Notes: generated by a model from the letters alone, not told the origin. Positions 22,969-37,987 are shown, counted from the first letter of the stretch. The stretch is DNA of 64,000 bases from Chrysomallon squamiferum (GCA_012295275.1 CM022666.1:6070519-6134518), one strand, 5' to 3'. Made by a program: numbers and translations.

Positions 22969-24672
22969 CTGTTAGAAATAGTGTCAATATTTTGATACTA
23001 TCATCACGAAGCCATTTACAGACGACAAACGATATTGGTTCGTTGAGGCCCAAGTAAGATTTGCAGAAAACAAAAAATATATACACATTATTCTTCATTC
23101 TGATTGTTAAATCGCGATAATTTATTATACTTACACAATAACGCAGTTTTATAAAGTTTGAAATATGAAAGAAACACATAAAAAAGCTTCTTTCTTGTGG
23201 GTAATTTTCTTTTTGTTTCTATTTTCCATTATTCACGTGATACAATACTTCCGGTGTTAGCCACCTACATCAGTGATGAGCGTTGTTATAAAATTTACTT
23301 TTTATTTTTAATTAGGTTTAGATATAATAAATAAAATACAATAAAATAAAATAAAGATTAGTCTCCATAATTATGAGAATAGTCTGTTCTTGTCGATTTC
23401 CGTAACAATTCATAGTTCTTAACTATCAGGCAGTTTTTAAAACCAGGGGTACTAGTAGAGTAGAACGAATGTTCTAATTCTGGAAAGAAAGAAGCAACAA
23501 CGAAAAAGTACCAAAAAATAAAACAAAACATTTTTCTATAAATATTATTATTCTCTTTATTTTTAATTACTATTCATTTTTTATTTAGAATAGTAATAAA
23601 AAGATAGATGGAATTATATATATATATATATACACACACACATATACACATATGCATATGTATATGTAATGTATCTATATACACAACATAGGCAGACAGA
23701 AGATACAGTGTTTTAAAGAATAACTTTCTGAAGGTTTCAACTATCACTTTAATAACATTCAACTATAAGCTGTATCGACATTTTAGTCACCATTCCTTAT
23801 GATATTTATATTCATGTTTGTCTGTTGATAGCAAACTATTTCAGTGTTAACTTCATTTATACATAGAAATGTGAAAAAAAAAAAAAAAAAAAAAAAAAAA
23901 CATAGCTAAAAAATCAACAAAAAAACCCAACAAAAAAAAGCAGTCTGCTTCAGAATAATCTAATAGCAATAATTTATAAATAAAACTATTTTTTAAAAAT
24001 TTGTTTTATACATGTAACTACATAAAGATTACTATCATGATAAAATTATCAAAATAAAAATACCAATCTCAGGAATGGATTCCCTTCTTACCATTCTTTA
24101 TTAGTAGTAAAGAATGACTGCCTATCATAACTTTGTAGCACGTAAAATGTATATGTTATTGCACATCGCCATTTCATAAAACAGTCTTAAAATGTATACA
24201 AGTTACGCGAAAACAAGACAACACTTCATTTCTTTTAGGCAGCCATGAAACTGTCACACATGGTAAGACTATTTAGTCAACTCAAAGACACTGTTTATGC
24301 AACAAAGGCTTACATTACATCATTTCTGAGTGTTTCGGATATAACTAGATAAAAACCAAGAAGAACAAAAACTCCTCTTCTCCTTTTTTTTCATTCTTTT
24401 TTCTTGGCTGAGATGAGTAACAGCTCTTCAAATATTGTTTTGTTTTTATTGTTCACACACAACCTGATTCAAGCAAAATTCACATGCTTCTTTGGAAATC
24501 ACGAAAACATCATTTTGCACCAATGTGGTTGTTTTATCAATGATTTTAATAGCGAGAATTATAAAGCTCATTAAAACTTGAAGTTAGTTTCCAAAAAGGC
24601 TTGTTACATATAGCCTTCAACAACTGTTCTTTCTGCAGCTTAACTGATTGTTCTTTTGCATTTTAAAAGGCA
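22969..24672. other. Intergenic, no gene seen
   Basis: AT-rich DNA with TA/CA microsatellite (about 23615-23675) and an A29 tract (about 23872-23900). A minus-strand AATAAA at 24097-24102 could be the CENPI poly(A) signal. No reading frame here has recognisable protein character. Confidence 0.6.
24097..24102 (-). terminator. Possible poly(A) signal of CENPI
   Basis: TTTATT on the plus strand, i.e. AATAAA on the minus strand, about 570 nt after the CENPI stop. It is placed by position only. Confidence 0.35.
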
Positions 24673-27600
24673 TCAGTGATCGGAAGAATGAAGATTTCTG
24701 AGAAACATTTTCAAATACTGAATCACACCACTCAAACCTTGTTGTTCCAAATAATCAAAGTAAGCCTGTTTTAGAAACTGAAAAAAGAAAAGAAATGAAA
24801 AGACTAAATAAATAAATAAATAAAAAGACATAAAAAGAAATAAGAGTTTAAATAACTCAAACAATTTTTCTTGTGTATGAAATAGTGTAAACACGTTAAT
24901 TTTAATTTTAATTTATGTAAACAAATTTTTTGGGAAAAGACAACTATGTATTGAAACAAAAAAGGTTATGTCTTTTATACAAATTATATTTTTTATTTCT
25001 TAAAAAAACTGCCTTTACATTTCTGATAAGATACCAAAAATAATTATCTGTTACTTGTATAAAATCACCCTTTTTTTCACAGGCATATTTTAATAATTAA
25101 GAGTAAAAAAATGGGTTTAAATACACTAATGGCTTGTGACTGCTTGGTCACAGATTTAATAGACAGTACTAATTTTTTTTAGTCTAATAAGAGTTTTAAT
25201 ACTCACTTTTGACCGATTTATTTTGCTTGGTTGGTACCTGGAATCTGGAGGCTGACTCTAAAATAAAAAAAAATGTATTACAATAAATAAATAAATACAA
25301 TATTTTTTTTTTATAAATGTTTAGTGGGGATCTTTAGTGGTGACTCCAAAAGGATACATTAACATTATAATCTGACAGTGCATTTTAAGAATATTTTCAG
25401 AATATTTATGAAATTGTCATTGACTAAAATCTAATAACTGCTGATTGCCTTTTAATTTATTGTGGGGAGTTTAGTTATCAAGCTAGTGCAAAAATATTAA
25501 TTTAAAAAGAATCAGAAAATATCTGTCATTAATTATTATAGTTTACAAATGATACCTGCTAAGAACAAACCTTTTTCCAAAAGTTGTAAACAAAACTTGC
25601 AAATGCTTGGTGCTCATAAATACTAAGGGCCCTATCAATACGAGGAACGGTCAAATCTCTGACATTGGTCACTAATTCCTGCATGGAAGTACCAAGTTCC
25701 AGTTTGGTACTTTGCAGCCTGCACCGAGAAAAACTGTTGCAGACGTCAATGACGATACTGTTGAACTCTGGCACTTTACTCAGACCGATGCACGCCTCAC
25801 CAGATTGTTGCGAGACAGAACGTAGTGCCATGAATGACTTTTTGTAACTGGAAATATAATTTAAAAAAATTACGTATCACATCATTTTACTGTTAATTTT
25901 TCAAATTTTTCAAATTATATTATTATTTAGTTTTTTTTTGGAATCAGTTATTTTGTCTTTGATAAACACAAATACTGTTTTGGGTAATGTGAATTTGTTT
26001 TTTTTCCTCAACCCATAATCTCATTTTCTTAAAATATTAATTCTCCAAAAGCAACGATTTAATTAAAGTATGATATATATTTTATATAGTAAAGATACCA
26101 CTTTGGAATCCTCCCCAAACAAACAAAAACAAACAAACCCTCCAAAACCCCACAACTAATAAAACAATCTAAGAAAAAATACAAAACCACTAGAAAGATT
26201 ACTAATGATGTTTAAATTTATGTGACTGATTATAAAGTAAATAAACTGCAAAACAGATACATGTTTGTAACTTAATGAATAAACAATGAACTGTCTTTTA
26301 ATTGTTTATAATGATGGTGATAAAAACATTTCCGTAAAATCCGTTTATACTTGTTTATCAAACTGGTTAATGAAGTAAATAAATTTCAAAAATAATACTT
26401 GCATAACGCATTCAAATAGAGAATTAATCATAATGTTGGTCATGATAATGACATTTTTAGAACAAAACTTTCAGCTTACCTGCACAAGATAGAGCAGAGT
26501 TTGTTGCAGCTGTAGGCTGAATTACTAAATATGATTCTGCTGATTAGGAATTTTGATGGCAGGAACAAATATGGAATCTCAAACCTCTGATTCAATGTAG
26601 ACAGCTGAAAAAGCCAAACAAATAAACAATATATATAAACAACAACAACAACAACAATAATAGTAATAATAATAGCAATAGTAATAACAATAACAGTAAT
26701 AATAATAATAATAGAAATAACTAATAATAATAATAATAACATTAAAAAAAAAAAAATAACAAAACAACAATAACAATATTAAAAGTAACAACAACAAAAA
26801 TAATTTTAAAATATTTAAAATTGGTGTTACTAGGTCCACTGTAGATTTCTGTTCAGATAATTAGCTGGGACTATTGTTTTTAACAATAATAATTAAAAAA
26901 ATTACTAATTCATAGAAATATTTCCCCAAGGGTACTGGATAATAAAATGTGGATCTTAAAATTTAATGATTTTTATGTCCAGCAGAAAATCATTTGTTCT
27001 CATTGTTATTCAAGAATGCTGATGAAATAATTATATGTTGAAATAAAAATTAGCAGTTCAAACATTATTACAACTCTGTATACAAAGTATTTCATGATGT
27101 AAAAAATAATTTTTAATTTTTGCACTGTAAAATTTTTTAAATTCAATTTTTATTTACATTTAATTTCCAATGTTTAGTTAAAATTTATTTATTATTTATT
27201 TCATTTTTGATTTTTTTTTTTTTTTTTTCTTCTAGAAAAGAAAATACATTAATCTGTGATAAGTATATTAAAAAACCCAGAATTATACTGCAAACAATAA
27301 ACAGAACTCCACAATAAGAAAATCTGTTAAAAAAAAAAAATGTTCTCCACTCCTACAACATTTGTTATCAATAAGCTACATAAATTAAATATTAATACCA
27401 GTTCAATATAACCAATGACATGGTACATGAAAAGAGTGTTGTCATTTTCTGCAATAAGTCCAACGTTAGCTATTGATATAACAAACTGGACAAGTTCCTG
27501 CAGTGTCTCAATAGGATCAAATTTCTCTGTGGTTTCCTGAAATAATGACAGACTGAAAAAAAAAAAAATAAGAAGAATTAGTAATATAATAATAATAATT

Positions 27601-30600
27601 TATTAATAACAGCAACAAGAAATGAGAGAAATTATTTATAATCACAAAAATAAAAAAAAGTACTAAAACAAAACAATACATATTTAAACAGCTAAATGAC
27701 TGACTGCTCTTTAACACATTATCATAACTCTTTAAAAAAATGTTTTTATCACAAACTTTCTAATTCAATTTAATTAATTCCTTTAAGTTTCCAAAGCAAC
27801 TTAATATTACTAAGTGGCAAAGCTGTAAAACTACCGTATATACTTGTGTACAAGGCGACCTTATGTATAAGTCAATGTGTATTTTAAGACCAAAAATTGC
27901 GTCATTTTAGGTATTACTTGTGTATAAGTCAACTGTAGATTCCAGGCACCGTCACTATTTTTAGACCAGTGTGACAGTGCCATGAAGGCCTACATTGTAC
28001 GCCTACTGTAACATAGCTTGCACGAACATACCATAATAACGTAAATGCATGTATTACATGAGCTATGGCCTAAATGTATCATAAATAGTATCTCTTTAAT
28101 GTAATAGGTCTAACATGGAGACCTAACTTACCGTTATATTTAGCCGTTCTATGATTTACAAAATTTGTCGGTAGTGGATATTAATGACGATTGCAATATT
28201 ATTTCACCAAATTCTTTACAATTAAACAAGTGAGTTTTGTTTATGAAATTAGGACCGATATTTAGTGCAATTTGGCAGAGAAGTCTGCATTCCTAGATCA
28301 TTGCAAGACGCCGTAAGGCATAACGCCGTACTGACTGTTTTCTCGCTTTAAAATGTATTTTTATGTCATTAAACAGAAGAATATCATGTTTTACCTTCAT
28401 ATTTGGTTTTGTTATTTAATTTTTCAAAATTTTTTATACGATAAAATTATATTTTTGAAAAGCTGAAAGACCGCGATTATTTTAGATGCATCCCGTAGCA
28501 AAAAATAGTCAAAATGGCGACTCTTCGGCAACAGCTACAAAACCATTACCTATGTATAAGTCGACCCCCATAATATTACCTTAATATAGTCTCCCAAAAA
28601 TTCGACTTATACACAAGTATATACGGTAATTCAAATTGCAGTTAAAACTGTTTTTAACCATTCAAAGTCGTGAATTCAAAAATTAGCTTTCTGTAAGGTC
28701 ATTTTGTTAAATACAAGTCTGTTATTTGGGAAAAGTTTTAATTAAGTCATTATAATGTATCTCTACTTGTTTTGCTGTTAAATATACTCTTAATATTTTT
28801 TTAAATTAGAGAATAAAGTTAAGAAAATAAAAAGATTTGTAACTTGAAGGGTTAATTTTTTCTTAAGAATTAATAAGAATCTTTCCCTTTCTTACAATCA
28901 GTAAATTTATTATGTCTGCTGTTTCTAAATAAATTTTTTAGAACAAAGTTTAGAAGATTAAACCTCAGAATATCATTTGTTTTTCTTCTAAATAATCCTT
29001 TGACCTAAATAAATTTACTTTTTCCTCTTCTCTCAAGTTATGATCTCTAAATATAATATTAATGATGCCTCCAAATTATAATTTTAGAATATGGTTTAGA
29101 AAATAACATGTTCAGTAGACTGGAATGTTATTATTAACCACGAATAAGATCATTTTACTTTTTTTTGCTCCTTTCAGTGAAGCAACAGTAAATGTAACAG
29201 ACTTTGGATTGCCTCTAAATTTAGGATAATTATTTTGAAAACAGAAGACTCACTATGTTGAAACATTGTTTCCTGAAGACTGAGAGGAGATGCTCTCACT
29301 TTCATGTTGTGATAATGAATTTTTGTACCGAAACAGTTCCAGCGAAGCATAGTTCTCTGTCAGATCTGTTAGTGTCAAAATAACCTGACACTGAATAAAA
29401 ACAAAAGTAAAGTAATATAAGAATTAATAATAATAATAATTAAGGCTCAAAGATATAAAATATTTTGCAAAAATAAATCACATTTTAATATCTTTGAAAG
29501 CAGATTAAATAGGAGAAATAAAATATTTTGTAAAAATGAATAACATTTTAATATTTTTGAAAAGTTCCTAAACAATAGTTTATTTTTATGCAAAGGACCC
29601 CCAAAATTTATATTTTTAATCAATTTAAACTGGTAAAAATGATGATAGATCCTTATAAAAACAACAATAAAAAAAAAAATACCATAATGAATGCGAGATT
29701 TAAGAATAATCGTCTTACCTTGAAATAAACAGAAGATGTGAAGAATAATTTCCGTAGAGGTTCCAGTACCATTTCTTTCAAAACTAAAATGGAACCAAAC
29801 AATAATAATATATATAGAAATAATTATTTAGAAATATTCATACATATAACCTAATTACCTTGTATTAAAAGTAAAACAGAAAACTATTTTAACTATTTTG
29901 TGCTTATTGCCAATTCAGAAACATTTGTTATCTGATCAAGAGAAATCTCATTTCAGTCAGTACATTTGAATAGATGCATTTTTTCTATATTATTATCACA
30001 CTTTATTTTTAGGTGTCAATGAACATAAAAAACTAAAAACCCAGTTAAATGGCAACACTAAATTTGTCAGTATCAACATAAGTACATTTTAAAAACAGAG
30101 CAAACTATTTTTTTTTTTTTTTTTGTTTATTATCTTTCAGACTATCATATTAATGTGCACGAACAGAAATTAGAATTTAAAATTCTGTGGGATAATGTTA
30201 TGGAGTATAGTAATGGATTTTTATACAAATATTCTTTAATGTGTGTTTGTGTCTCTCTCTTTCTTCCTCTCTGTTATGTCAAACATATTTATTTATTATT
30301 ATTATTTTTTTTTTTTTTTAATATCAGACTGACAATACTATCTAGAGGAGTAGCAAAGTTTCACTTCAGTTAATTGTAACCTACCTGTTCCTGGCTGCAT
30401 CCTTGATCTACCTATAAGCTGTAGAATGTAAGGTCTGTAGTCAGAACCATTCCACCTGTGTAGATACATGTGCAGAAAATTGTCCACAACAGGAATTCCT
30501 TCCTAAAAACAAAAAGAAATATCTCACTTTTGACGCTTTTATATTATTACTATTATTATAATTATTATTGTTTTGTTGTTGTTATTAATATTATTGTTGT

Positions 30601-32653
30601 GTTGTTATTATTACTATTATTATTATTTATTTGTTATATATATTTTACTTTACTGTATGTTACTTTATTAACTGTATAATCTGATATGAAATTAGTATTG
30701 CAGTAATTAACTGTACAAGATACAGAGAATAACTTATCAAGTTTAGAGATATCTGGTATCCAGAATAAGCTCACTGTTATAATAAGACCACAAATTAGTA
30801 AATAATAAAAATATTTCTTTACCAACCTCTTAACTAATTTCTATTTACAAACAAAAACATAGAAATTTATAAAAGTTATCATTTCTTTCTTTCTCTAACT
30901 TGTGCAACTGATTATAAATTATGTAACTGATCTATCTGCTATAAAAAAAAAGAGTGGGGGAAGAAACCCCACCAAATAAGGCAAAAAACCCACCTGTAAA
31001 AAATCTGTGAACAGAATCAAATGCTGTAGCAATTTTTCAGCTTCTGCATTATAACCTGAACAGTTTAATAACTCTAAAAAAATGAAGAAAAAATAGAAAG
31101 ATCAGAAACAAAAATTAAAGGAGGCAATATTTAAATGAAAGAACCATCTACATTCACTACATTAAACTTAGCTACTCAAAAACTCCATGAAGAAATGTTT
31201 ATGATCTCTCAGCATAAATATATATCAGAAAGGGTTAATATACAAATAAGTAAATATATCTGTTGACAATTTAATTCAAACACATATCACTGTTATGAAG
31301 AAAGATAAAAATCACAAAAACATCTCTGTTATCTATCCCAGCAGTTATGAGAAACAATACTACACAATAAACAAATCAGATGGTTCCATAAAGTGGTAAC
31401 AAAATTCTCCTAAATATTGAATACAAAAGCTTTCGTGCTAAACAAAAACAAAATCTACACATGTTCATAATTATGTATTTTATTCTGAAGTCATTCAACA
31501 TATTCAGTCCTTTCCATTCAGCTTAATGTGTATGAAAGAAAGGATAGGACATATCTCTAAACCAGGGTACTGGAGGATTTTTATACCTGTCTGTCAAAGA
31601 AAGGATGGGACGTATCTCTTATCCAAGCAGGGCACTCAAGGTGTTTTGGTCTCCTCTGATTTAACAATATAACCATGTCTACATCTAACATTCAAAAAGG
31701 ATATTAACACATGATGCATCTTGCAGAAAAACAAAATTAATGGAAATAAGCTCTTTTTAAATACCTTCAACCAGTGTGTGCTGTATCCAGTAACTGAATC
31801 TGGATGCTATGGCTTTGTCTCCAGAATAGGCAACTATGTGTTGAAGAAGAGGATCTCGTAGAGCTGCTGAAATCTGGCTTGGAATCTGAATATAAATATT
31901 AAAAATACATATCCAGGATATTCCAATAACTGATAATTGGAATCAAATATATTCAAATTAATTTAATTTTGTAATTTTGTAATATGTATATATATATATA
32001 TATTTTAAAAAATTAACTTAATTGTAACAACATATATGTTAAAACTAACTCATATATTTATATTTTAATTAACTCAATTATATGTGTATACTGATCAAAA
32101 CTTAAAGTGAAAAATCTATCCAAACTGACAATAAAATAATGGTGACTCATCCATGTCATAATGCTAAAGCATTAGCCAGTGCCAGTAAAATTCACATTTA
32201 ATGCTGTTTGCATTTATTATGGATCTGCTACAAACCGTACTTCTATTCTGTCAATTTTGTCAACCATTTCCATGAATGAGCCGATATGAACAAGAGGAAC
32301 TTGGGCAACATCGAAAGACAAAGAGATTTTCTCCACAGCCTGGCTTCGGTCACCCTCACCCGAACTGGACACAGACACAGGTGGGAATCACCTCACGACG
32401 TCGACGTTTTGAGGCCTGAAATAAAAAGTAGATATGTAACTAAATTCATAGATATATATATATATGTAGACATGTGTGTATGCGTGTGAGAGAGACAGAG
32501 AGCTTTTATATACACACACACATACATACACAACTTTCTGTTTACACAAAATTTAAGTTCTGTTTTGTCTAGACATTCAAGATTTTTTTTTTAAAGTTGA
32601 CAAAGTTTAAAAATTCTTCCTAAAATGTTACAGTAGTGATACAATAAAATACT

Positions 32654-32697
<44 letters not shown>

Positions 32698-35600
32698 TAC
32701 TCTCAGCAGTTTGTGTGTGCATACACAAACACTTGCACAGATGAACTCACTCATGCTTATTCTTTTATTTTCAGATGCGTTTTAAAGTATATCTGTAGAA
32801 TGGCATAGCAATAGTTTAAAATATATAGCAGTCTATGAAACTGTGAGACTGCAATATTTTGTCACTGCATGCTTTTATTAACAGCGACTGGACACCAGAC
32901 ACAAATTCAACAGAAAGATGGGCGTGTACACAAAGTATTTAAGCCACTATTTCATCTTTCCACACACATACTTAAACTACGAAAATGAAAATTAAATAAA
33001 ACGAAATAAAAAATTGTGAATATAAGTACTGGTGGTTTATGTGACACATCAGCTGGTTTTCTTCTTGATGTTTCTAGTTCAGCAGTCTGAACACTTTGCT
33101 CTTTCACTTTCCTAACTACACTTGACCAGATTCTGTCGTATGACTTGAAAAATATCTGAAAGAAAAAACAAACAGAACTTTAATTCAGGATAAGAATTAC
33201 ATAAACAATCTTAGTTTTAATAGCTTGAGAAAATCAATCCATAGTGGGATTCCTATTTAAAAGCATAATCCAATCAAGAACCCTGTTTTTGATCAGAATT
33301 ATTCCTTTTTCTCATCAATAAAATATGTTAATTGATTTAATTCATTTTAAGCCTTTTCCAAATTCCATATAAAAGTATATAAGAACTGATAATAAATCTT
33401 TGTATGTTATGAGTGTTGAGGAATGCATTGATTTTCTCATTCTATATTCCACACTAAGCTTGCTCAAAATGTATTCCTTGTTCATCTTTCAAAATAATGT
33501 CTTGCTTAATTTGGATGGTAATCGACTGTTAAGCATGGTATTTATTTAAACCTCAATACATATTTATTTATTAATGTTCAAATATTTATGTAAATGCAGT
33601 TTTTAAACTTTACCAGGTTATTAAACAAACATCTCATCTATTTGTCACTTACATTAGGACTGCTTCAAATAAAAACTGTATTAGCTGATTTTTCTTTTAT
33701 TCATTTATCATTAGCTAAATTAAATGAAGGTATGAAAACAGAAAAGATATGATAATATACCTATGTTGATAACTAATTAATTTTCAGGTAAAATCAATTT
33801 TAATTTTCTATTTCTTTAATCATTCATTCATTCATTCATATAATTCCCTTTTATTTTTTATGTTGTACAAAAATTAACCAAACTATGTTTTTGTTGAAAC
33901 TAATTTCTCCCAAATTTGCAATTAAAAATAAAATCACTAATTTAACTTTGCAAATATTTACTGAGAAAAAAAAAAAATGCAAAGAAATAAAAACTAAAAT
34001 TACAGTTTTATTTTTCATAAAAACATAATGATACTAAAAAAAAAAAAAAAATCTAAAGAATCAAAATCAACTTAAAATTAATCTATCAAAAATAAAAATT
34101 GAAAAAAAAATTCCTTACTACATTGGTACTGCGAGCTGGAAGTGTAACAAGGTTAGGGTAATAAACTTGATAAATTGATAGTAATCCAGTAAGGTATGGT
34201 TGAGTTCCCTGAAAAACAAGCCACAATAAAACTGTGTTACATCATTCAAATAAAGACAATCTCTTCTTTGTTGTAATCACAAATGCAGTAAAACAAAAAG
34301 TAAAATTTGTTACACCAATAAATAGATAAAACAATTTGATAAATGAAAAAACTTAGAAAATAAAAACAAAATTAACAAAATTTAGGAAAGAAATATTAAT
34401 TGGTAGCACTAGTTCAATAAATCTTTTTGAAAAAGTTCAAAAGTTTAATTTGCGAAAACTTTAAACATCCTCACCATTTGATCTACTGTTTATACACATC
34501 AGTTTGGAAAATGATTTAAAAAAAAAAATAAAGAAGCAAAGGAAATGTTGAGATGATAAGATTTGGCTTAGTGATCCTTCGTGCCTTGTGAAAATGTTTC
34601 CCAAAGGTATACATCAACTTTGAAAAATAATTTCCTAACTTGATGAACGTTTCTAGGTATTGTATTTTCGTGATTCTAATCAACAGAAAAATAATGATTA
34701 AAATGAAACAAAAGAATGGAAAATTTGACTGTTACTTTTACCATTTGTTTTTGTAGTTGGATCAACTTGCTGACTCGAAACATTCGCACATCATCCTTCC
34801 TGGTAAGCAGGTAAAGTAGATGACACATATGTGGCATCTGATGAAAGAAAAACAGAATAAAAATTTACTCCATAAATACATTTCGCGTTATCTATTTAAA
34901 AACAAGCTATTATTATTACATTGTACAGCCAATTAACCAAACACTTCAAAATCAAATTTAAAATATTATTTCAGCCTTATACTGTTATAGTGTAAATTTA
35001 GAAAATTTGTATCTTTTGAATTACTCTGGATGGTTCTTAAATTATCTGAACCAAAAAACTTTATATTCAGCAAGTGAGTAGTAAATAAGCTGAATGAAAC
35101 ACAAAACAATTTCTTTCTTTGTTCTTTTCCTTTTTTTTTTATTTTTATTTTATTTATTTATTTATTTTTTTTGTTATTATTTTTTGCTTATTAAAAATTA
35201 AGCTATGTTATCTGTTTGCTCTGTTTAGTTCACTGGTGGCACTAAATATTTCAATTTAATTCTGGTAAGAATTGTTTTAAACATTTTCAAAATTCAACAC
35301 TTACAAGAACCTGATTCTCCAGAAAGTAGAAAAGAATTCCATAAACATTGTGAAGATGTTTCAGATCTTCAATGTAGTCATACACAATAAGTATCCATCG
35401 AATAAGAAAACTCTGAGAATAATTAAAAAACATATTTACATTCCTAACTACATGAACATAACTAAACAAAACATTTAGATTAAAAAACAGGTATATGCCT
35501 ATAAAAAACAGAATAATAATTTACATTAATAACATTAAACATATTCATCAAATATAAATCTGAAGTAGATAAATTTTATAAATAACTTTTCACCTCAAAT

Positions 35601-36929
35601 TCTTTTCTCCAGTTTTGTAAATGTGAATATTATATATAAAAACTTTAAGAACAGATCTTTTAATGTTAAAATTAACTGGCTTTTTCTTCTCTGAAACTGT
35701 CATGAAATAATTTTTCTGCAGCATATTGCTTTTTTCTTTCTTCTACATATATAGATACATCTTAATTATTAATAAGTTAATACATAATTGTTGTGGTTAC
35801 TCTCTTTCCAATGTTATTATTTTTTATTAATTATAGAAATTTCAAATGAAACTAACTTGAACAATAATAGGTGGCTTGTTTGTACACATCCAAGAAATTG
35901 CTTTCATGACAGCACTGTCTGGTACAGTTGTCTTTGGTATTAATGCTTTTATTAAACGAATACTCCATTTCTGAGCTGTAAACATGGCAATAAAATTATA
36001 AGAAGATGAAGAGAAAGTAAAATAATAATAATAAGATGAACAAGAAGAATGAAAAAATATTTTTGATTTGCAATAAATATTTTAATATATATTTCTGTTT
36101 AATTTAAATATTATAATTTTTTTTTTTTAAATATTATTTTTATAATAGAACAGTCAAATACTGAAAAACTGGTGTTAAAATATATATATATAAAAAAACA
36201 AAAAAACACACACTTAAATAGGCAGAATAATATGAAATGGTGAACTCAAAAAGAAATAATAAGCTGTGGGTGTTTGCTTATTCTAATTATGCACTCTAAA
36301 CTAATTTTAAAAATACAATAATTTATTAAATATGTGTGTATATTTGTATGCATGTCTATGCATATGTATATGTGTGTGTGAGTGTGTGTGTATATATATT
36401 AGAAGTAATTATACATAATACAGTAATGATTAATTTCAAAGACTTTCTCCTTTTTTTTTATGCAGAATTTTTTATAATAAATAACAATACCCAAATTTCC
36501 ACATGCTGCAGCATCAACAAGAACTGATAAGTGTTCAGCATCCAGTCCATGTGCGACTGATTCCTCTTCTATAATTACTAACTGTACTTGAAGATCTGCT
36601 GTACTAGTCCGCTTTGGTCTCGAATTAATAACTAGAAAACATATATAATTTTATGTAACAAAATACAAAAGGACAGCTATAAAGAAATGAAGCGGTAAAT
36701 TATAACAGACTCTTTGAATCAGAGGAAATGCGATTTCATTTGAAAGTGTCAACAATTTCTGTCACTCAGTGACTCACTGTCAAGTTTGTAACATACTTAC
36801 AAGTTACATAGTCAGTGTCAGTGCGTAATGTTTTATTATTTTTGTTTAAATCAGAAAACACTTACATTTACTAAAATAATGCATTGCTTCATCTACTTTA
36901 TCTCCATTTCGATGTGAAGAAGACAACAT
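24673..36929 (-). CDS. CENPI: Centromere protein I (CENP-I/Mis6), 18 coding exons
   Basis: Kinetochore protein of the inner CCAN (the CENP-H/I/K/M group) that helps load CENP-A and anchor the kinetochore. Exons in transcript order: 36866-36929, 36491-36631, 35857-35975, 35305-35412, 34742-34837, 34119-34208, 33030-33155, 32241-32415, 31765-31885, 30994-31073, 30385-30502, 29719-29783, 29254-29390, 27399-27552, 26480-26604, 25571-25847, 25207-25257, 24673-24777. All introns are GT..AG and phases agree except at exon 8. About 716 aa (human about 756). Matches to human CENP-I include RLIKALIP..SAVMKAISWMC, PHMCHLLYLLTRKDDV and FRVSKLIQLQ, IPSQ..DPLLQHI, RFSYWIQHTL, LFFTSSVYFK, NNTLF/DNTLF, LSIYEHQAFASFVY and YFDYLEQQGLSGV before the stop. 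The fold is expected to be alpha-solenoid. Exon 8 (175 nt between phase-0 borders) is one nt out of frame; see findings. The start is the ATG at 36927-36929, giving a shorter N-terminus than human. Confidence 0.92.
27832..28628. mobile_element. Non-autonomous TIR DNA element (MITE-like) in CENPI intron
   Basis: The ends are inverted copies of TACCGTATATACTTGTGTA (left 27832-27850; right end 28628 read on the minus strand), continuing as ..AAGTCGA-like sequence. The bounding TA could be the target duplication. A further TACTTGTGTATAAGTC lies inside near 27916. It is 797 bp with no transposase frame. It sits in the 1.7-kb intron between exons 13 and 14. The superfamily is not assigned. Confidence 0.8.
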
Positions 36930-37379
36930 GACTAATAAATAATCCGATCATACAGACTGATACATAAACAGAAATTTGAAACAATTTCAAGACTTCCGCC
37001 AAAATATCATCTTGCTGATAATATTACCACTACAATCAGGCTACAAAACAGAAACGAACTTGGAAGCAATTCACCGAGTCGGTTGTTACGTAGATGTTCT
37101 AAATTTATTTATTTATTTACAAATTAATATCTTTTTCAGTTTGTATTTGTAACATATTTTATTTATGTAATTAATAAATGATAGAAGAAAAAACTATATG
37201 TCTATAGGGAATCCAAAAATAGTTATTGTTTTTGTTATTTTGAAAGGTGCGTTCATCTTTTGGTGGAAATGTCATTAGGAAAGAAAATCTAGAAATAGAA
37301 TGCAGCATCTATTTGTAAACAGTTTGTAAAGGTAATGTTAATATTATTATTCTTTATTATTACTATTACTGTTACTATA

Positions 37380-37423
<44 letters not shown>

Positions 37424-37876
37424 AAAGATTATGAATATGTAATAATTTACGATTTTTACTTAGATTCAAAATAACACTGAATTTGTTGAAAATCGGAATG
37501 ATGCAATGCAAAATAATCTTCTTTATAACCTATAATTGTGTCTGTATTATTACATTTAAGCCTTTAGTGTAATAATGATACATATGTTGTTTATTAGAAC
37601 ATAAATATTACAGTAAATAATATATTATAACAAAAATAGATAATGCTTAATCCTTAAATTCTGATTTTAAAAAAAGAAGAAAGAAAGAGATGTGTGTTTA
37701 AGTGTGTGTGTGTGTGTGTATGTAATTTGTTTTATGTAAAACACAGCAGAGCAGGTACACTTCATTATTATTATTATTGTTATATTTTTACATTTTAATT
37801 TATTTATTTATTTACCTTATTATTATACATTTTTTAAGTTCATTCAAGAAGGATGCATTTATGAACAACTACAAAT
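36930..37876. promoter_or_regulatory. Divergent CENPI / CMC4 intergenic region
   Basis: 947 bp separates the start codons of two genes transcribed away from each other. It contains an ATT array (about 37378-37421) and a short TG microsatellite (about 37703-37718), with no TATA box in a convincing place. A shared bidirectional promoter is inferred from layout only. Confidence 0.45.
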
Positions 37877-37987
37877 ATGAATAGACCTGATCCTTGTCAG
37901 AGGCAAGCTTGTGATATTACAAAATGTTTACAGGGTAAGTATTAAAAATAGCTTATTAATTATTTTAATTTAATTTAATTTAATTTA

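Noticed and set aside
22886-23179. 97-codon minus frame
   Set aside because: It runs through the intact minus-strand tRNA-Glu; not a protein gene.
32286-32489. 67-codon plus frame
   Set aside because: Antisense to CENPI exon 8 and running into a TA/TG microsatellite.
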